Both the position numbers and the translations under genes were made by a program. Positions 6,324-8,789 of a stretch of DNA of 8,789 bases are shown here, one piece after another. The stretch lies in contig JASIDM010000137.1 of NCBI GenBank assembly GCA_030044695.1, forward strand, positions 1 through 8,789, written 5' to 3'. The notes under the pieces were generated by a model. It saw nothing but the letters and a program-made list of their open reading frames with translations, was not told where the DNA came from and made no database searches. The stretch is from Thermoplasmata archaeon. Its GTDB lineage: Archaea; Thermoplasmatota; Thermoplasmata; Lutacidiplasmatales; UBA184. Each line of letters opens with the position of its first letter. Position 1 is the stretch's first letter.

Positions 6324-7121
6324 TCAGGTGCCCCCGGGGGCCAGGGTCGGGCCGTCGGCGGGCGGATAGAGGTAGAGCGGGGTGCTCGCCGACATGCCGG
6401 CGCGCTCTGCGAGGGCCCTGGATGGGAGGTTGCGCTCGGCGATCTCGGAGATCGCCTGCTCGGCGCCCGCGCGACGCGCGAGGAGCAACCGGGCGAACAC
6501 GAGGTCCAGGGCGATCCCCGCCCGTCGCCGTCCCGGGCGAACAGTCAACCCGTGGAGGCGGGCCCGCGGCCCTACGGTCAGGACCCAGCCGACGCCCGCG
6601 AGCTCGCCGTCGACCTCGACCCCGACGCCGCGCTCCCCGACCTCTCTCGCGACGGTCAGCCAGCGGGCGGACGACATGCCGTAGACCTCGACGAGCAGCT
6701 CGTCGACCCGGCGGTCGTCCTCGCGCTGCAGGAGCCGGAGGGCATGGCGGAAGCGGTGCTCGGGGACCGCGCCGAGCTCGGCCGCGTGGACGAAGTAGCG
6801 CTCTCGGACCCCACCGAAGTCGACCTCGCCGTAGACGGCGGTCCCCCGAGGAGCCGCCCCGACGAGTCCGGCGGCCACGGTGGGGCTCCGCGTGAAGACA
6901 GAGGCGACCCTCTCGCTCGGGTCCGTGAGCAACAAGCCGGTGAGCACTCCAGCCTCCCGGGTGGTCCAGACCTCGCCGGCCAGGCGGAGAGCCTGGCGTA
7001 GGAAGGTGGGAAGGAAGGGGCCGAACGACGTGGAGAGATCCGCCCCGGGGAGCTCGCGAGCGATCTCCTCCATACCGGGGGCCTTCGAGAGCTCGACCTC
7101 GGTGACCGGGACGTCGACCAC
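6324..7121 (-). CDS. GNAT-family N-acetyltransferase
   Basis: This 265-residue protein carries an acetyl-CoA-binding GNAT fold in its C-terminal part (about 150-252). Strand beta4 is RLHGLTVRPG (188-197), followed by the pyrophosphate-binding loop of R/Q-x-x-G-x-G/A form, RRAGIA (199-204), and a helix LDLVFARLLLARR. Motif B with the typical asparagine is ISEIAERNLPSRALAERAGM (224-243). The N-terminal 145 residues may be a degenerate second GNAT-like domain; the substrate cannot be predicted. I chose the GTG at 7121 although the frame stays open to about 7322, because the extra 67 residues are low-complexity Arg/Pro sequence, would overlap the divergent propeller gene, and because GTTTTCCAAAC (7139-7149) is well placed as a TATA-like element for a leaderless start. 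Its stop lies one base from the stop of the convergent zinc-ribbon membrane protein gene. No functional link to the surface genes is evident. Confidence 0.88.
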   Translation of the reverse strand: MVDVPVTEVELSKAPGMEEIARELPGADLSTSFGPFLPTFLRQALRLAGEVWTTREAGVLTGLLLTDPSERVASVFTRSPTVAAGLVGAAPRGTAVYGEVDFGGVRERYFVHAAELGAVPEHRFRHALRLLQREDDRRVDELLVEVYGMSSARWLTVAREVGERGVGVEVDGELAGVGWVLTVGPRARLHGLTVRPGRRRAGIALDLVFARLLLARRAGAEQAISEIAERNLPSRALAERAGMSASTPLYLYPPADGPTLAPGGT

Positions 7122-7138
7122 ATGGCCCCGAGGGTGCC

Positions 7139-7149
7139 GTTTGGAAAAC
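7139..7149 (-). promoter_or_regulatory. TATA-like element for the acetyltransferase gene
   Basis: GTTTTCCAAAC on the minus strand is the only AT-rich stretch upstream, centred about 23-26 bases before the GTG at 7121. That spacing suggests a leaderless transcript. The element is also a GTTT/AAAC inverted repeat with a 3-base centre. Confidence 0.4.
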
Positions 7150-7246
7150 GCCGACCGTGCCGTCAGACCGGGGCGGGGCCGCGGGTAGGCGCGGGTTCGG
7201 CGAGCTGTTCCCGGTCGCCGGGGTACGGAGCCTAGCTGGGCCGTCG

Positions 7247-7273
7247 GCTCTCTCGGAGAGCGCCGCAAAATGG
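7247..7273 (+). promoter_or_regulatory. Hairpin and AT-rich element upstream of the propeller gene
   Basis: A 6-bp stem with a 3-base loop (GCTCTC TCG GAGAGC, 7247-7261) is followed by CAAAATGG (7266-7273), a TATA-like stretch. The latter lies about 34 bases before the in-frame ATG at 7304 and only about 13 bases before the ATG at 7283. As a promoter it would therefore favour the later start. Confidence 0.35.
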
Positions 7274-7282
7274 ATGTAGGAG

Positions 7283-8599
7283 ATGTTCGTCGGATTCGCT
7301 CAGATGCGAGCGTACCGACCAACGTCCTGGACCGCCGTGAGCGCCACCCTCGTGGGAATCGCTGTCCTGTGCGGAGTCTTCGCCGGGGTCGCTTCCGCCC
7401 ACTCCTCGACCGCCGGTGCCCTGCCGGCGACCTCTCTCGGGTCCTCCGACGTCGCGATCCCGGTGGGGAATTCTCCTGTCGACGTCGCCTACGACCCGTC
7501 GAACGGCTACCTGTACGTCACGAACTTCGAATCCGGCAACGTCTCCGTGATCAACGCGGCGACCGACAAGGTCGTCGTCTCGGGGATCACGGTAGGGACC
7601 GATCCCCTCGGGATCACCTACGACAGCGACACCGGGAACCTCTACGTCTCGAACTTCGGCAGCGCGAACCTGACCGTGATCGACGGCGCGACCGACAAGG
7701 TCATCGTCCCGTCGATCCCGACCGGCATCGATCCGGCGTTCAGCACCTTCGACGCGAAGAACGACGAGATCTACGTCCCGTGCTCGGGCTCGAACAACGT
7801 CACCGCCATCTACGGCAGCAACAACACCATCGCGACCCACTCCATCCCCGTGGGCGGCTACGACTGGTTCGCGGCGTACGATGCGCGCAACGGCTTCGTC
7901 TACAGTTCGAGCTACACCAACGGGAACCTCACGGTCATCAACACCAGCACGAACAAGGTCGCCATCGCGTCGATCGCGACGGGCGCCGGGGCGTTCCCGA
8001 TCGCCGTCGACACCTTGAACGGCGACATCTACGTCGGCGACGCCATCCCCAACACGATCGCGGTGATCAACGGCACGACGAACGCGCTCACGGGCCCGGC
8101 CATCGTGGTCGGCAAGGACCCGTCCGGGATCGCCGTGGATCCGTTGAACGGCTACGTCGTGGTCACCGACTACAGCGACGACCCCGGGAACCTCACGGTG
8201 ATCAACGGGGCCACGAACCAGCCGATCCTCAGTTCGATCCAGATCCTCGCCGCCGACTCCGAGCCCTACGGGATCACCATGGACCCGCAGAACGGCTACG
8301 TCTACACCACGGCCCAGGGGAACGACAGCCTGGTAGGGATCCCCCTCGGCTTCCCCACGAGCTCCTCCGGGTCGAGCTCCACGACCTCGGTGCTCGGGCT
8401 CACCGGCGGCGCGGCGGATGCCGCGTTCGTGGTCGTCCTGGTCTGGGCGATCGCGGGCACCGGGGCGGCGGCCGTGCTCGCGCGCCGGCGCTCCCACCCG
8501 GGTCCGCTGCAACCCGCGGGCTCGGCGACCCCCCCGGCGTCGCCCCCTCCCGCCTCGCCGCCCCCGTCCGGGCCGGCGCCTCCCCCAGGGGCGACCTAG
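7283..8599 (+). CDS. Membrane-anchored seven-bladed YVTN-type beta-propeller surface protein
   Basis: This 438-residue protein has a signal peptide (hydrophobic about 18-37, cleavage near VASA at 36-39) and then seven consecutive repeats of about 38-47 residues between 57 and 356. Each carries variants of 'DP.NG.(I/L)YV' and '(N)LTVI(N/D)..T(D/N)K', for example DPSNGYLYVTN at 71-81. Seven blades should close a YVTN beta-propeller, a fold typical of archaeal surface-layer and cell-contact proteins. About nine N-x-S/T sequons fit an exported protein. A Ser-rich stalk, a membrane helix (about 380-400), RRR and a Pro-rich cytoplasmic tail end the protein. The start is uncertain: ATG at 7283 has AGGAG directly adjacent, too close to work well, whereas ATG at 7304 (residue 8, MRAYRPTSW) gives a better signal peptide and better spacing from the TATA-like CAAAATGG. 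Blade 6 (residues 285-322) is copied at the right end of the window. Confidence 0.95.
   Translation: MFVGFAQMRAYRPTSWTAVSATLVGIAVLCGVFAGVASAHSSTAGALPATSLGSSDVAIPVGNSPVDVAYDPSNGYLYVTNFESGNVSVINAATDKVVVSGITVGTDPLGITYDSDTGNLYVSNFGSANLTVIDGATDKVIVPSIPTGIDPAFSTFDAKNDEIYVPCSGSNNVTAIYGSNNTIATHSIPVGGYDWFAAYDARNGFVYSSSYTNGNLTVINTSTNKVAIASIATGAGAFPIAVDTLNGDIYVGDAIPNTIAVINGTTNALTGPAIVVGKDPSGIAVDPLNGYVVVTDYSDDPGNLTVINGATNQPILSSIQILAADSEPYGITMDPQNGYVYTTAQGNDSLVGIPLGFPTSSSGSSSTTSVLGLTGGAADAAFVVVLVWAIAGTGAAAVLARRRSHPGPLQPAGSATPPASPPPASPPPSGPAPPPGAT
8135..8249 (+). repeat. Source copy of the duplicated propeller-blade segment
   Basis: These 115 bases encode residues 285-322 of the propeller protein (VDPLNGYVVVTDYSDD onward), most of blade 6. 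They recur at 8675-8789 with two substitutions. Confidence 0.9.
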
Positions 8600-8612
8600 G
8601 CGAACTGTTTCA

Positions 8613-8643
8613 GGGGACCCCTCCGGGCTCCGGCGGGGTCCTC
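8613..8643 (+). terminator. Hairpin 3' of the propeller gene, possible terminator
   Basis: GGACCCC (8615-8621) pairs with GGGGTCC (8635-8641), and inside it CCGG pairs with CCGG across a GCT loop with one T/C mismatch, giving an 11-pair stem that a G-T and a G-C pair can extend outward. It starts 14 bases after the stop codon and is followed by a pyrimidine-rich stretch (TCGCTCTCCC), but not a true T-tract. Confidence 0.45.
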
Positions 8644-8674
8644 GCTCTCCCTACGGACCACGGCGCTGAGGTCG

Positions 8675-8789
8675 GTGGACCCGTTGAACGGCTACGTCGT
8701 GGTCACCGACTACGGCGACGACCCCGGGAACCTCACGGTGATCAACGGGGCCACGAACCAGCCGATCCTCAGTTCGATCCAGATCCTCG
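8675..8789 (+). pseudogene. Partial second copy of a propeller blade (in-frame fragment, runs off window)
   Basis: The segment matches 8135-8249 at 113 of 115 positions. It is offset by exactly 540 bp and hence in the same reading frame. The differences are T to C at 8680 (silent, Asp) and A to G at 8714 (Ser to Gly in DYSDD). Similarity starts abruptly at GTG 8675; the 75 bases before it are unrelated to the region upstream of the source copy. There is no signal peptide or earlier blade in front of it, so it is not the start of a normal propeller gene. The frame is open from the TAG at 8597-8599 through to the window end. It may be a gene fragment, a donor cassette, or an assembly artefact if this is a contig end. 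Confidence 0.75.

Noticed and set aside
7122..7322. 67-residue N-terminal extension of the acetyltransferase
   Set aside because: It is Arg/Pro/Ser-rich, covers the divergent promoter region and overlaps the propeller gene start; the promoter-like element at 7139-7149 favours GTG 7121.
7480..8340. Possible CRISPR-like or tandem DNA repeat from recurring AACGGCTACGT and ACGGTGATCAACGG segments
   Set aside because: The repeats encode the YVTN blades of the propeller protein, with codon-level divergence and about 130-bp spacing.
7232..8512. 426-codon minus-strand frame opposite the propeller gene
   Set aside because: It shows regular Asp/Arg/Val repeats that merely mirror the propeller repeats on the real strand.

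Overview
The window is very GC-rich (roughly 70 % by eye) and reads as a piece of archaeal chromosome devoted mainly to the cell surface. The evidence for Archaea is indirect: TATA-like boxes about 25-40 bases upstream of several start codons, two of which (both GTG) look nearly leaderless; a seven-bladed YVTN-type beta-propeller on a C-terminal membrane anchor; a single-pass membrane protein carrying a short zinc ribbon behind its membrane helix; and a membrane-proximal beta domain of the 'GETGL.SG..W...NG' type that I associate with Thermoplasmata surface proteins. A high-GC member of the Thermoplasmatota is the best guess. No rRNA, tRNA, CRISPR array or mobile element was seen.

Left block (1-3260), all on the minus strand. 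A winged-helix regulator (3260-2730) is followed by a membrane-anchored surface protein ending in a Hint (hedgehog/intein) autoprocessing domain (2478-904), then by a paralogue of that protein's ectodomain (756 to beyond the left edge). The two surface proteins share a WTP motif, a GLF..(E/D)..W motif and three aligned cysteines. A hairpin separates them.

Middle block (3261-6322), plus strand. A divergent promoter region holds a clear TATA box, an inverted repeat around it and a 12-bp palindrome. It drives a two-gene unit with an ATGA stop/start overlap: a 511-residue soluble helical protein of unknown function with a Gly/His/Tyr-rich tail, and a 425-residue secreted, heavily sequon-bearing, single-pass membrane protein with a cytoplasmic CxxC...CxxC zinc ribbon. 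The overlap implies they are made together and may form one complex across the membrane.

Right block (6324-8789). A GNAT-type N-acetyltransferase (7121-6324, minus) converges on the membrane protein gene with one base between stop codons. Divergent from it is the YVTN beta-propeller gene (7283-8599). Behind that lies a terminator-like hairpin and then, at the right edge, a 115-bp near-identical copy of one propeller blade, exactly 540 bp from its source and in the same reading frame.

The most noteworthy items are the C-terminal Hint domain on a surface protein with an altered active site, the translationally coupled soluble/membrane zinc-ribbon pair, and the duplicated propeller blade behind the intact gene.
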